Shown piece after piece: positions 33,182 through 42,023 of a stretch of 64,000 nt of DNA. A model generated the notes under the pieces. That model was not told the origin of the DNA. It did no database searches and saw only the letters and a list, made by a program, of their open reading frames with translations. The stretch comes from Solirubrobacter soli DSM 22325 (GTDB taxonomy: Bacteria > Actinomycetota > Thermoleophilia > Solirubrobacterales > Solirubrobacteraceae), in the NCBI RefSeq assembly GCF_000423665.1, contig NZ_AUIK01000016.1, forward strand, positions 62,001 through 126,000, given 5' to 3'. The position numbers and the translations under genes were made by a program. The stretch's first letter is position 1. Every line of letters starts with the position of its first letter.

Positions 33182-34841
33182 CGTTGACCTCCGTCTGGAC
33201 GATCCGTCCGTGATCGAGTTCGATGATCTGGTCCGCGGTGCGAGCGAGCCGCGGCGAGTGCGTGATCAACAGGACGGTCCGGCCGCGCATGAGGCGGTCG
33301 AGGCCCTTGAGCACCAGGTCTTCGCTGTCGGCGTCCAGGGCCGTTGTGGGCTCGTCGAGAATGATCACGGGCGGATTGCGCAGCAGCGTACGGGCGATCC
33401 CGATCCGCTGCCGCTGTCCGCCGGACAAGCCCGTCCCCTGAGGGCCGAGCTCGGTGTCGTAGCCGTCCGGGAGTGACCGGATGAACTCGTGGGCGGCGGC
33501 GGCCTCGGCGGCCGCGACGACGTCCGTGTCGGTGGCTTCGGTGCCGTAGGCGATGTTCTCGCGGACGCTGCCGGAGAACAGCACCGTGTCCTGCAGGACG
33601 ACGGCGATCTGCTCACGCAGCCACGCGAGCGAGCAGTCCTTCACGTCGCGCCCGTCCAGCGACACAGAACCCGCCGTCGGGTCGTAGAAGCGGGCGACGA
33701 GCGCGGAGAGCGTGGACTTGCCGGCGCCCGACGCGCCCGTGAGCGCGAGCCGGCGGCCCGCGGGAATCACGACGCTGACGCGGTCCAGCGCCGGCCGCTC
33801 ACCCGCGTAGGCGAACGTGACGTCGCGCAGCTCGATCTCCCCTCGGGCGCGCGGGCCGTGGTAGGTGCCGTCCTCGAGCACCTCGTCGGTGCACAGGATC
33901 TCCGCGATGCGGTCGGCCCGCGCGAGCGCGGCGGTCAGCTTGGCGGCCTCGCGGGCGAAGGAGCGCATCGGGCTCGACGCCTTGCGGGTGTAGCTGACGA
34001 AGATGATCAGGTCGCCCGCGCTCAGCTCCCCCTTGCTGACGCGGAGCACGCCGAAGACGGTCACGAGCGCGGTGGCGAGCGCGCGCAGCACCCCGACCGT
34101 GCCATCGAAGCGCGCCTGCAGCCGCGCGACCTCCACGCCGACGCCCATCCGCTGCTCGCTCTTGTCGCGAATGCGTTCCGCCTCCAGGTCCTCGGCGCCG
34201 AACGCCTTGACGACCTGCATCGCGCTGAGCGTCTCGCTCGCCACGCTCGCGAGGTCGCCCTCGTGGTTGCGCTGCGCGCGGGCGCGATCGCGGACCTTGC
34301 GGCGGAAGACGAAGCTGACGGCGACCAGCAGCGGCGCGGTGAACAGGCTGAAGAGCGCCAGCACGGGGTCGATGATCAGCAGCACGACCGTCATCCCGAA
34401 CGCCAGCAGGGCGGACTGGAGCATCTCGCCGAGCGTGTCGCTGAACAGCTCGCCCATGTCATTGACGTCCTCGGTCACGCGGGTGAGCAGGTCGCCCTTA
34501 TGCGTGCGCTGGTGGAAGGCGAGGCTGAGCCGCTGCAGGTGGTCGTAGACCGCGATCCGCAGCTCGTGGGTGATGCGCTCGCCGGCGCTCTGCAGCCACA
34601 GGTTGGAGAAGTACGTGGCGGCGGACTCCGCGACCGCGATGCCGAGGATCAGCGCGCCGATCGCGGCGAGGTAGCCGGGGTCGACGTCGAACGGTGCCGT
34701 GCGGTCGCCGATGATGTGGTCGACGATCAGCGCGATCGGCCACGGCTTGGCCAGCTCGGCGAGCGCGAGCACGAGCGTGCCGAACGACGCGCCGAGCAGT
34801 GCCCGCCACTGCCTGAGGACGTAGGGGCGCAGGACGCTCAC
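33174..34841 (-). CDS. ABC exporter, fused membrane and ATPase domains (MsbA-like)
   Basis: 555 residues. A type IV exporter half-transporter: six helices within the first 290 residues, then ATPase motifs Walker A LTGASGAGKSTLSALV, signature GTGLSGGQRQRIGIARTLL, Walker B VIILDEPTTALD and His switch LLITHSPRLARTAD. Such homodimers flip lipids, lipid-linked sugars or peptides. Between glycosyltransferase and epimerase genes, a lipid-linked glycan is the likely cargo. It overlaps both neighbours (4 and 8 bases). Confidence 0.92.
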   Translation of the reverse strand: MSVLRPYVLRQWRALLGASFGTLVLALAELAKPWPIALIVDHIIGDRTAPFDVDPGYLAAIGALILGIAVAESAATYFSNLWLQSAGERITHELRIAVYDHLQRLSLAFHQRTHKGDLLTRVTEDVNDMGELFSDTLGEMLQSALLAFGMTVVLLIIDPVLALFSLFTAPLLVAVSFVFRRKVRDRARAQRNHEGDLASVASETLSAMQVVKAFGAEDLEAERIRDKSEQRMGVGVEVARLQARFDGTVGVLRALATALVTVFGVLRVSKGELSAGDLIIFVSYTRKASSPMRSFAREAAKLTAALARADRIAEILCTDEVLEDGTYHGPRARGEIELRDVTFAYAGERPALDRVSVVIPAGRRLALTGASGAGKSTLSALVARFYDPTAGSVSLDGRDVKDCSLAWLREQIAVVLQDTVLFSGSVRENIAYGTEATDTDVVAAAEAAAAHEFIRSLPDGYDTELGPQGTGLSGGQRQRIGIARTLLRNPPVIILDEPTTALDADSEDLVLKGLDRLMRGRTVLLITHSPRLARTADQIIELDHGRIVQTEVNVG

Positions 34842-35908
34842 AGCAGCTCCGCGGTCGCGCGCGCGCCGTCGAGGTCGAGCGCCGCGGGCTTCGGCCGGAA
34901 GCGCAGCAGGGTGTCGATGTCACCGTTGATGTGCGTCGCCACCTTGAGCACGCCGAGCTGCTCGAGTCGCATCGCCCGCCGCGTCTGCTCGTCCTCCTCG
35001 GGCGTGGCATAGGGGACGACGAGCGCGGGAACCCGGGTGCGCAGCAGGTCGAGCGCGGTGTTGTACCCGCACTGGCTGATGCTGGCCTTGGCCCGGCTGA
35101 GCTCCTGCGCGAGGTCGGGGACGGAGCGGACGAGCTCGACGTTGGGTGGCGCGATCGCCTCCAGCGCCTCGTAGTCGGCCTGTGGCATCAACGGGCCGGC
35201 GATGGCCCGCATCGGGCGGCCGTCGGACGCCTCGATCGCCTCTTCGAGCAGCGGCCTTCCCACCCGCCCGCCGCCGGCGGAGACGACGATGTGCTCGCCG
35301 CGGCGAGGCTGCGGGTCACCGCTGCGCGCGACGAAACCGGTGTACGCGACCGGGACGTTGAGCTCGACGCTCGGCCGGAAGGTCTCCTCCAGGCGGGCGA
35401 AGCGCGGGTCGCAGTGGACGAGGATCAGGTCCAGGTGGGCGTTGGCGAGGCGGGCGGCGCGGTCGTCGTGCTCCTGTTGGTTCGCGCGGGTGGAGACGAG
35501 GATGTCCCGCAGGCTGCACGCGGTCCGGGCCCCGAGCGCCCTCGCCCGCTCGAGCAGCGGCACGATCTCGCGGGCGAACTTCGCGCGACCGAACGGGAAC
35601 AGCTCGACCAGCACCACGTCGGGGCGGAGGTCGTCGAGCGCGGTCGTGATGCGCGCGTTGCGCACCTCCCACGCGTGGTCGGTCGTGTAGCGCGGGTCGC
35701 CGCTCCCGAACGTCCCGCCGTTCACGCCCAGCGGGGGCAGCGCGACGATCTCGACCCCACGCGGCGGCTCGATCCCCTCGGGCGGGTCGCCGCCGGTGAG
35801 CAGGACGACGCGGAAGCGCTCCGCCAGCGCCTCGGTCAACGCGTAGCTGCGCATCAGGTGACCGAGGCCGACGCTGTGCTGGCAGTAGAAGAGCAGTGTG
35901 GGTCTCAT
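34838..35908 (-). CDS. MurG/GT28-like glycosyltransferase (COG4671-type)
   Basis: 356 residues from ATG 35908, which overlaps the preceding kinase-like gene's stop. The N-terminus LLFYCQHSVGLGHLMRSYALTEAL has the GxGH..R motif of MurG-type glycosyltransferases; the C-terminal donor-binding half has IVVSAGGGRVGRPLL, then SQCGYNTALDLLRTRVPALVVPYATPEEDEQTRRA, equivalent to MurG's 'GgnTi.E....g.P.ilvP'. Adds a sugar to a lipid or glycan acceptor. An upstream open frame continues antisense and is ignored. Confidence 0.88.
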   Translation of the reverse strand: MRPTLLFYCQHSVGLGHLMRSYALTEALAERFRVVLLTGGDPPEGIEPPRGVEIVALPPLGVNGGTFGSGDPRYTTDHAWEVRNARITTALDDLRPDVVLVELFPFGRAKFAREIVPLLERARALGARTACSLRDILVSTRANQQEHDDRAARLANAHLDLILVHCDPRFARLEETFRPSVELNVPVAYTGFVARSGDPQPRRGEHIVVSAGGGRVGRPLLEEAIEASDGRPMRAIAGPLMPQADYEALEAIAPPNVELVRSVPDLAQELSRAKASISQCGYNTALDLLRTRVPALVVPYATPEEDEQTRRAMRLEQLGVLKVATHINGDIDTLLRFRPKPAALDLDGARATAELL

Positions 35909-36873
35909 GCGTCGAGCAGTTGGGGGAGGCGTTTCAGGAGCTGCGGGCGGTAGCGGCTGATCGCCGGCAGCGCGACCCGCGCGAGGATCGAAGCGGCGGT
36001 ATGCCAGCGCAGGGCTTCGGGCGGGTCGCCGTAGCCGCGCAGCAGGGGTTCCGGCGGGACCCCGCCGGCGATCAGCTGCCCGAGATCCGCGGCGGCCGGC
36101 CCGACGCTCAGGTCCTCGAGGTCCAGCAGCGCGACGGTCCCGTCGGGCTGCAGCACCGCGTTGCGCAGATTGGCGTCGCCGTGGATCAGCACCGGCTCGC
36201 ACGCGGGAACGTGCGCGAGCAGACGCTCGAGGAGCCGGTTCGCCGCGTCCGCGGCATCGGGCCGCACCCGCCCGATCACCTCGGCCGCCGTGACGAGCCG
36301 CCCGGGATCGAGCCGGGCGAAGCGAGGCACCGAATCTAAAGCCGGCCTGCTCCCGTTTAGGTTGCGTAGAGCTTCGCCGAGCGCGACAAGCGCGTCGTAG
36401 GGCGCGAACGCGGGCCTCGAACCTAAAGGCGGCCTGGGGGGATTTAGGTTGTCGAGGCGGACGCCTGCGAGCGGCTCGAGCAGCAGCGCGTCCTTGGTTG
36501 ACGCGAGCACGTGTGGGGTGCGGACGGTGTCGAGTGCCGGCCAGGGTGCAGCGTCGCGCTGCACCCTGGCGTAGGCGACCACGCGTCCCGACGGGTCGCG
36601 GCACTCGAACGTGGCGGATTGCTCGGCCGCCCACGCGACGAGACGGGGGGTCGTTGTCTCGTCGAGCAGGCGGTCGATCGCCGCCAGGTCCAGCTTGCGG
36701 TCGTGGGGGAAGGGGAAGTGGGCGATGTCCCCGCTGCCGTCGGTGCGGGCGGCGACCCACTCGTCGGCGTGCCGATGGACGACCCGCAGGCTCTCACCCA
36801 CCCGGTACTTCACGTACACGGGGTCGCCGCGCAGGAGCTCGTCACGACGGGGAACCGCGGGGTCGAAGATCAT
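35905..36873 (-). CDS. APH-like phosphotransferase (putative sugar kinase)
   Basis: 322 residues. A protein-kinase-like phosphotransferase: the catalytic loop HGDANLRNAVL (HGDxxxxN) and metal-binding VALLDLEDLSVG. In the glycan operon it probably phosphorylates a sugar or lipid rather than an aminoglycoside. Two copies of the palindromic repeat lie within it (36333-36363 and 36420-36450), encoding the look-alike phrases LRNLNGSRPALDS and LDNLNPPRPPLGS on either side of a helix; these are probably insertions tolerated in loops. It overlaps its neighbours by 4 bases on each side. It is not claimed to be a resistance gene. Confidence 0.85.
   Translation of the reverse strand: MIFDPAVPRRDELLRGDPVYVKYRVGESLRVVHRHADEWVAARTDGSGDIAHFPFPHDRKLDLAAIDRLLDETTTPRLVAWAAEQSATFECRDPSGRVVAYARVQRDAAPWPALDTVRTPHVLASTKDALLLEPLAGVRLDNLNPPRPPLGSRPAFAPYDALVALGEALRNLNGSRPALDSVPRFARLDPGRLVTAAEVIGRVRPDAADAANRLLERLLAHVPACEPVLIHGDANLRNAVLQPDGTVALLDLEDLSVGPAAADLGQLIAGGVPPEPLLRGYGDPPEALRWHTAASILARVALPAISRYRPQLLKRLPQLLDA
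36333..36363 (+). repeat. Short palindromic repeat, first copy in APH-like gene
   Basis: 31 bases: AATCTAAAGCCGGCCTG then CTCCCGTTTAGGTT. Ends are inverted (AAnCTAAA / TTTAGGTT). Length equals the second copy 56 bases further on. It lies in frame in the phosphotransferase gene. Confidence 0.65.
36420..36450 (+). repeat. Short palindromic repeat, second copy in APH-like gene
   Basis: 31 bases: AACCTAAAGGCGGCCTG then GGGGGATTTAGGTT, with perfect 8-base inverted ends (AACCTAAA / TTTAGGTT). Nearly the same as the reversed copy in the acyltransferase gene, 15 kb away in an unrelated gene. Confidence 0.7.
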
Positions 36874-38411
36874 CGCCGCGTCACCCGCTCGCCGAGCACG
36901 ATCGTGTCGCCACCCACACGCGCGACGTCACCGTCGACCTCCAGCACCCGCAGGTCCGGCGCCAGCAGCGTGACGAACCGCGCGGTCTCCCCGACCGCGA
37001 CCGCGCTCACGACCGGCGCCGCCTCGCGGCTCCCGTAACGCGGCGAGATCCAGCCGTCCTCCAGCGCCACGCTGCGCGCGCCCTTGACGTGCAGCGTGAA
37101 CGAGCTGTGCTTGGGCGCGAGGTGCCAGCGCAGGTCGTAGCGATGCCGGACCGAGCCGGTCAGCACGTCCTCGATCAGCCAGTACGCGCCGTCGACGAAG
37201 ATCACCCGCCGCCGGTGGACCGCCTCGTACACCGGGGACACCACCTCGCCGTACAGGACATCGAGGCCGTCGCGCACGTCGCGGCCGAGGAACGTCGCCT
37301 CGGCGCTCGGCAGCGAGGAGCGCGAGCGGGCGTACGGGGTCTGGTCGTGCCCGTCGACGCACACCGTGTTGTGGGCGGCGGTGCCACGGAACCAGTGGCG
37401 GAGGTTGGGCGAGCCCTCGGCGTAGGTGAAGCGGCCGGGGTCGAGCACGAGCGCCCGCTCGCCCGCCCACGCCTCGACGCTCAGCGCGTCGTAGTGGCCG
37501 TGGCCGCCGTCCCCCAACGGGCCGCAGTCGAAGATCAGGAACCGTTCGCCCGCGCGCTGGATGAAGTAACCGCCCGCGACGAAGCTCGTCCGGTCGCCGG
37601 CCGGCCCGAGCAGCCGTTCGGCGAGCTGCAGCAGCTCGGAGTAGTCGCCCGTGTCGCTGTCCGAAAGCGCGGGGATCGTCCCGTCCGGGCGGCGCATGTG
37701 GTGCGCGAAGTCGCGGGCGCGGGCGAGACGCTCGTCGAACGCCGCGCTGAAGGGGATCCCGAACCGGCGACCGTTCTCCCGCGCGCCGACGAACGAGCGG
37801 AGGGCGATCATGTGGTAGTGCGTGCTGCGCTCGCGGTGCACGCCGTCCTCGCCGAAGTCGGCGAGCAGGTTGGCGTGCAGTTCGGCGACGGCGAAGTCGG
37901 TGTCGTCCCCCAGCGCGAGCGCGGTGATCAGCAGCGCGTAGAGCTCGAGCGTGCGGTGGTTGCGCTCGGCGGTGAGCGTGTTCCGCACATGGCGCGCCTG
38001 CTCGCGCACCGACTCGACCAGCTCGGGACCGATCGTCGTCTCGGGCAGCCGCTGCCACGCGTAGATCCAGTTCAGCACCCGTCGCGCCGTCACCTCCGAC
38101 GGGTCGTGCTCGGGCGCGACCTGGAGGATGAAGCTCGCCACCAGACGCTCCCACGCGACGAGGTAGCGGCGGTCGCCGGTCGCGCGGAACGCGTCAGCCA
38201 GGTCGAGCCCGTAATAGAACTTGACCCAGTCCAGGCGCCATTCCTCGTCGGGCGGGAGCGGCGCGCGGTCCAGCCAATCGGGCTCGAGACCCAGCTCGCG
38301 GGTCTCCCCGTGGAAGCTGAAGACGCCGCACGCGACGGCATCGGCCAACGCCCGATCGCGGTGCTCGTGCTCGTTGACGCAGAGCACCGGACGGGGGCGG
38401 ACGGCAATCAC
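36870..38411 (-). CDS. Heparinase II/III-like family protein
   Basis: 513 residues. An (alpha/alpha)-toroid N-terminal half (RNHRTLELYALLITALALGDD, STHYHMIALRSFVGA, which has the conserved Asn-His and Tyr residues) and a beta-sandwich C-terminal half starting about residue 320 (GGHGHYDALSVEAWAGERALVLDPGRFTY, then NTVCVDGHDQTPY). This is the Hepar_II_III polysaccharide-lyase architecture. No signal peptide is visible, so unlike catabolic lyases it seems cytoplasmic, which points to a role in glycan synthesis or editing, as in other biosynthetic clusters of actinobacteria. It overlaps the genes on both sides by 4 bases. Confidence 0.85.
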   Translation of the reverse strand: MIAVRPRPVLCVNEHEHRDRALADAVACGVFSFHGETRELGLEPDWLDRAPLPPDEEWRLDWVKFYYGLDLADAFRATGDRRYLVAWERLVASFILQVAPEHDPSEVTARRVLNWIYAWQRLPETTIGPELVESVREQARHVRNTLTAERNHRTLELYALLITALALGDDTDFAVAELHANLLADFGEDGVHRERSTHYHMIALRSFVGARENGRRFGIPFSAAFDERLARARDFAHHMRRPDGTIPALSDSDTGDYSELLQLAERLLGPAGDRTSFVAGGYFIQRAGERFLIFDCGPLGDGGHGHYDALSVEAWAGERALVLDPGRFTYAEGSPNLRHWFRGTAAHNTVCVDGHDQTPYARSRSSLPSAEATFLGRDVRDGLDVLYGEVVSPVYEAVHRRRVIFVDGAYWLIEDVLTGSVRHRYDLRWHLAPKHSSFTLHVKGARSVALEDGWISPRYGSREAAPVVSAVAVGETARFVTLLAPDLRVLEVDGDVARVGGDTIVLGERVTRR

Positions 38412-39694
38412 AATGCCTCCCGGAAGAGCTCGGCGAGCGAGCGGGCCAGGCGGTCGCCGTCGAAGCGCGCAGCCACCGTCTCGCGCGCGTTGTCAACCAG
38501 GCGGCGCGTCAGCTCGGGGTCGTCGTGCAGCCGCAGCAGCGCGTCCGCGAGCGCCCGCGGATCGTCCGGCTCCACCAGCAGGCCGTTGACCTCGTGCTCG
38601 ACCAGCTCGGGGATGCCGGAGACGGCGGTCGCGACGACCGGCGCGCCCGCCGCCATCGCCTCGACGAGCACGTTGGGGATGCCGTCGCGGTCCGACGGCA
38701 GCAGCCGGCACGGCATGCACAACACGCCCGCGCGGCGGTACTCGTCCAGCAACTCGGCCGGTCCCAACGGGCCGGGCAACGCGACCGTCGAACCCAGCTC
38801 GGCGATCTTCCGCCGCAGCGCGTCCCCGTCCTTGTCGTCCTGGCCGACGATCAGCGCGTCGAACGCGACGCCACGCTCCTCCAGGACCGCGCACGCGTCG
38901 ACCATCACGTCGAACCCCTTCTTGGCCACGAGCCGCCCGACCCCGAGGATGCGCAGCCGGCCGTTGCGCGCCGTTGCCGGACCGTCGTCGATCAGCCGCG
39001 TGAGGTCGGCGGAGAGGCCGTGGTAGATCAGGTGGACGCGAGCCCGCGGCGCGATCGCCCGCAGATGCGCGACGTTCGCCTCCGTGCACGTGACCACGAA
39101 GCGCGCGGCGAGCAGCTTGCGCCGCAGCCAGCCCTTCGGGTTCAGCTCGGGCGCGTAGATGTCCCGCGCGTGGCCCGTGAACGAGAACGGCAGGCCCGTG
39201 ATGCACGCCGCGAGCCACGTGATCGTCGTCGTCCCGTGTGCGAAGTGCGCGTGCAGGTGGCGGACGTCCGGATCGAGCGCGTCCGCGAGCGTGATCGCCT
39301 GGATCAGCTCCTTGACGTAGATCTTGCGCGGACCGCTCCAGCGACCCCGGCGATCGCGGAACGCCTGCCCGAACGCGATCCTGAACGCCCGCGCCACCCC
39401 GTGCGGCCGCCGCCGCGCGCACCGCCGCAGCGCGGGCAAGAACGCGCGGATGTCGCGGTACCGCCACAGGTGCAGCGGGTTCGTCAGCCCCACCGGGTCC
39501 GGCAGATGGACCGGTTCCGCCTCGATCGCGTCGAGGACGGGGTGGTCGTGCCCCTCCTCACGCGCCTCGACCGGTTTGATCACATACAGGCGCAGCGGCA
39601 CGCCCGCCCGCTCGACCCGGTGGATCTCGGACGCGATGAACGTCTCGGAGACCCGCGGGAACCCCATCAGGATGTACGCCACGGACCCGCTCAC
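38408..39694 (-). CDS. GT4-family glycosyltransferase
   Basis: 428 residues, ATG; first gene of the operon. GT-B fold with N-terminal YILMGFPRVSETFIASEIHRV (the 'FP..SETFI..Ei' block typical of exopolysaccharide glycosyltransferases), HAHFAHGTTTITWLAA, and C-terminal donor site ILGVGRLVAKKGFDVMVDAC, then DGIPNVLVEAMAAGAPVVATAVSGIPELVEHEVNGLLV with the E-x7-E motif. A retaining sugar transferase at the cytoplasmic membrane face. Divergent from the deacetylase gene with 38 bases between; the promoter for the whole operon must lie here. Confidence 0.92.
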   Translation of the reverse strand: MSGSVAYILMGFPRVSETFIASEIHRVERAGVPLRLYVIKPVEAREEGHDHPVLDAIEAEPVHLPDPVGLTNPLHLWRYRDIRAFLPALRRCARRRPHGVARAFRIAFGQAFRDRRGRWSGPRKIYVKELIQAITLADALDPDVRHLHAHFAHGTTTITWLAACITGLPFSFTGHARDIYAPELNPKGWLRRKLLAARFVVTCTEANVAHLRAIAPRARVHLIYHGLSADLTRLIDDGPATARNGRLRILGVGRLVAKKGFDVMVDACAVLEERGVAFDALIVGQDDKDGDALRRKIAELGSTVALPGPLGPAELLDEYRRAGVLCMPCRLLPSDRDGIPNVLVEAMAAGAPVVATAVSGIPELVEHEVNGLLVEPDDPRALADALLRLHDDPELTRRLVDNARETVAARFDGDRLARSLAELFREAL

Positions 39695-39732
39695 ACTTTG
39701 GCGACAAGTCCACCGGCCCCAACGTCACGCTC

Positions 39733-40407
39733 TTGAGGAACCTTTTACTTTCGCTCGATGAAACCGCTCAGCCGGTCGACGTCTTCTTCCGCGACGACGA
39801 CGCCGGCTGGGAGGACGAGCGTCTCCTCGAGCTGATCGCCCGCTTCGCGGAACACGGCCTGCCGCTCGACCTCGCGGTCATCCCCGCCGCGGTCACGCCG
39901 GGCCTCGCGGAACGGCTCGCGAGCACGCACGCCGGCCTGCACCAGCACGGCTACGCCCACACGAACCACCAGGTCGAGGGGCGCAAGTGCGAGTTCGGCC
40001 CCGCGCGCGGCTACGACGCGCAGCACGCCGACATCGCCGCCGGCCGACAGCGCCTGAGCGAGTTGCTCGGCGACCGCCTCGACCCGTTCTTCACGCCGCC
40101 GTGGAACCGCTGCACGCACGACACCGGCCGCGCGCTGGTCGACCTCGGCTTCACGCTGCTCTCGCGCGAGCACCGCGCCGAGCCGCTCGGCCTGCTCCGC
40201 GAGCTGCCGGTCCGCCTGGACGTGGCGCGCCTGGAACCGGAGGAGCTCGACGCGCGGTTCGCAACCCACGTGCGCGGTGGCGGGCCCGTCGGCGTGATGT
40301 TCCACCACGCCGTGATGGAACCGGACGACATGGCGCGGGCGAGCGAGCTGCTCTCCCTGCTCGCGCGCCACGAGCGCGTCAACGCGCGCTCGATGCGCGA
40401 CTTCTAG
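39733..40407 (+). CDS. Polysaccharide deacetylase-like protein
   Basis: 224 residues (TTG 39733; start uncertain, no clear Shine-Dalgarno sequence, possibly leaderless). A NodB-like fold: VDVFFRDDDAGWEDERLLELIARFAEHGLPLDLAVIP contains the Asp pair, LHQHGYAHTNHQ contains the His-x3-His metal motif (H-G-Y-A-H), and FFTPPWNRCTHDT the 'PPWNR' substrate strip. Similar proteins are found beside glycosyltransferases in exopolysaccharide clusters. No signal peptide. It is divergent from the glycan operon and probably part of the same pathway. Confidence 0.82.
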   Translation: MRNLLLSLDETAQPVDVFFRDDDAGWEDERLLELIARFAEHGLPLDLAVIPAAVTPGLAERLASTHAGLHQHGYAHTNHQVEGRKCEFGPARGYDAQHADIAAGRQRLSELLGDRLDPFFTPPWNRCTHDTGRALVDLGFTLLSREHRAEPLGLLRELPVRLDVARLEPEELDARFATHVRGGGPVGVMFHHAVMEPDDMARASELLSLLARHERVNARSMRDF

Positions 40408-40520
40408 CGCTTGGCGAGCGCCGCGCGGACGCGCGGGATATCCGCGACGCTGCGGGCGCGGAGGGGAGCGAGCTTGATGACGCCTTCGGCGATGAGCTGA
40501 TTGATCTCGGTGTTGGACAT
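40404..40520 (-). CDS. Small protein, 38 residues
   Basis: ATG 40520, starting MSNTEINQLIAEGVIKLAPL and ending in RVRAALAKR. Predicted helical and basic, no membrane segment or cysteines. Its stop codon overlaps the deacetylase stop by 4 bases in tail-to-tail fashion. No known family. The alternative upstream extension (40637) is Arg-rich and antisense to the amidotransferase gene. The reading is plausible but rests on composition only. Confidence 0.4.
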   Translation of the reverse strand: MSNTEINQLIAEGVIKLAPLRARSVADIPRVRAALAKR

Positions 40521-40557
40521 GCCCACAGAGACGTCCCGCCGGACGCCAGTATTCCGC

Positions 40558-41427
40558 TCAGGCGACGAGGCGCAGCGGCGCGGCGACCGGGCTCGATGCC
40601 GCGACCAGCTCGCGCAGCAGCGGCGCGTGCTCGGCACGGTGGGTGAGCAGCTCCGCGTGCCACTGGACGCCCAGGCAGAAGCGCAGGTCGGGGTCGAAGA
40701 GCGCCTCGATCGTCCCGTCCGGCGCGTGGGCGCAGGGCACGAGTCCCTTGCCGACGACGTTGACGGCCTGATGGTGGAACGTGTTGACGTCGAGCTCGTG
40801 ACGCTGGGTGATGCGGTGCAGCGGCGAGCCGGCCAGAACCGACACGGGGTGCGCGACCTCGTACGGCGGGAGGGTCTGGAGGTGCTCGAGCTCGGTGCGG
40901 TCGGGCAGGTGCTGGTGCAGCGTGCCGCCGCGGGAGACGTTGAGCGCCTGCATGCCGCGGCAGATCGCGAGCTGGGGGAGGTCGCGCGCGGTCGCTTCGT
41001 CCAGCAATGCGCGCTCGTACTCGTCGCTGAGGTGGTCGACCTCGGGACCGAGCTCCGGGTGCGGGTCGCGGCCGTAAGTGACAGGGTCGAGGTCCGGCCC
41101 GCCGGCGAAGAGCAGCCCGTCGAGGCGGTCGACGAGCAGGGCGACGTCGTCCACGTATCCGTGTGCGGGCAGGACGACCGCGATCCCGCCCGCCTCCTGC
41201 ACCGCCTGCGTGTAGCTCAGCCGCAGCGACAGGCGCGGGGGCGTGCGGTCGCGCGCGGAGCGGTCCGGTGCCGGCGCCCACGCGGGCTCGGGTTCCGAGC
41301 GGACCTCGTGGGTCACGATTCCGATCAGTGGGGGGCGCGCGGGGACGATGAGGAGATGATGCGCGGGAATGCGTCCCTGATACAGACGGGCAACCGGCCT
41401 CCTTCGGGGGGAAGGCCCTACGTGCAC
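40558..41427 (-). CDS. Class I glutamine amidotransferase-like (peptidase C26) hydrolase
   Basis: 289 residues (GTG 41427; no other normal start precedes the conserved LIGIVTHEV, so the N-terminus is probably right but Arg-rich). Gamma-glutamyl-gamma-aminobutyrate hydrolase family: DGLLFAGGPDLDP, nucleophile Cys in LAICRGMQALNV, and the His-Glu of the triad in FCLGVQWHAEL. PuuD and relatives split gamma-glutamyl amides in polyamine breakdown, but no puu genes are nearby, so substrate is unknown. Confidence 0.88.
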   Translation of the reverse strand: MHVGPSPRRRPVARLYQGRIPAHHLLIVPARPPLIGIVTHEVRSEPEPAWAPAPDRSARDRTPPRLSLRLSYTQAVQEAGGIAVVLPAHGYVDDVALLVDRLDGLLFAGGPDLDPVTYGRDPHPELGPEVDHLSDEYERALLDEATARDLPQLAICRGMQALNVSRGGTLHQHLPDRTELEHLQTLPPYEVAHPVSVLAGSPLHRITQRHELDVNTFHHQAVNVVGKGLVPCAHAPDGTIEALFDPDLRFCLGVQWHAELLTHRAEHAPLLRELVAASSPVAAPLRLVA

Positions 41428-41480
41428 CCACCGGCAGCCTCGTGCGTAACGGGCGCTGCCGCCTCGCAGACTGGAGTGCG

Positions 41481-42023
41481 ATGACCCGAATCGCCGTCCT
41501 TGACCGTCACCCGGCCGTCCGCGCCGGACTGAGCGCGCTCTTCGACGCCCAGCCGGGGCTCGTTCCGGCGGGCTGTGTCAGCGAGGCGCGCGACTTGCTG
41601 GCCCTGCTGTATCGCTCCGACCCTGACGTCCTGATCGTCGACCGGCTCGACGTGGTCCGCCGCGCGAAGACCGAGGCGCCGCGCACGCGGATCCTCCTCT
41701 ATGTCGCCGACCCGGCGCCGGAGTTCCTGCTGGCGGCCGAGGTCGCGGGCGCGGACGGCGTCATCGACAAGGCTGCCGACACACACGAGCTGCTGCGCGC
41801 CGTGCGGGGCGAGCGGGTGCTGCCGCCCGTCGGGCTGCGCGAGCAGGCGCGCGCCGCGGCGCGGCTGGACCCGCGTGACCGGCCGATCTTCGCGATGCGC
41901 CTCGCCGGCACCGCGCCGCGTGACATCGCCAACGTGGTCGGGATGACGGTCGCCGCGCTCAACGCCCGCGTGCAGGCGATCGTCGCCCAGCTCGCGACCC
42001 CGCGCGCTACAGCGTTCGCCTGA
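41481..42023 (+). CDS. Response-regulator-like protein with degenerate HTH
   Basis: 180 residues, ATG after CTGGAG. A receiver-like domain (ITRIAVLDRHPAVRAGLSALF start, phospho-acceptor candidate Asp in VLIVDRLD, Lys in VIDKAADT) lacks the usual 'D-x-x-M-P'. The second Asp of the acidic pair is replaced (LDRH). The C-terminal DRPIFAMRLAGTAPRDIANVVGMTVAALNARVQAIVAQL has the outline of a LuxR/sigma-4 helix-turn-helix but with weakened motifs. No histidine kinase is adjacent. It may be an atypical, phosphorylation-independent regulator. The end overlaps the GNAT gene by 17 bases. Confidence 0.75.
   Translation: MTRIAVLDRHPAVRAGLSALFDAQPGLVPAGCVSEARDLLALLYRSDPDVLIVDRLDVVRRAKTEAPRTRILLYVADPAPEFLLAAEVAGADGVIDKAADTHELLRAVRGERVLPPVGLREQARAAARLDPRDRPIFAMRLAGTAPRDIANVVGMTVAALNARVQAIVAQLATPRATAFA

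Noticed and set aside
35905-36873. Aminoglycoside resistance gene
   Set aside because: The HGDxxxxN and D-x-D motifs show only the APH fold. Tight coupling with glycosyltransferase genes favours a sugar or lipid kinase.
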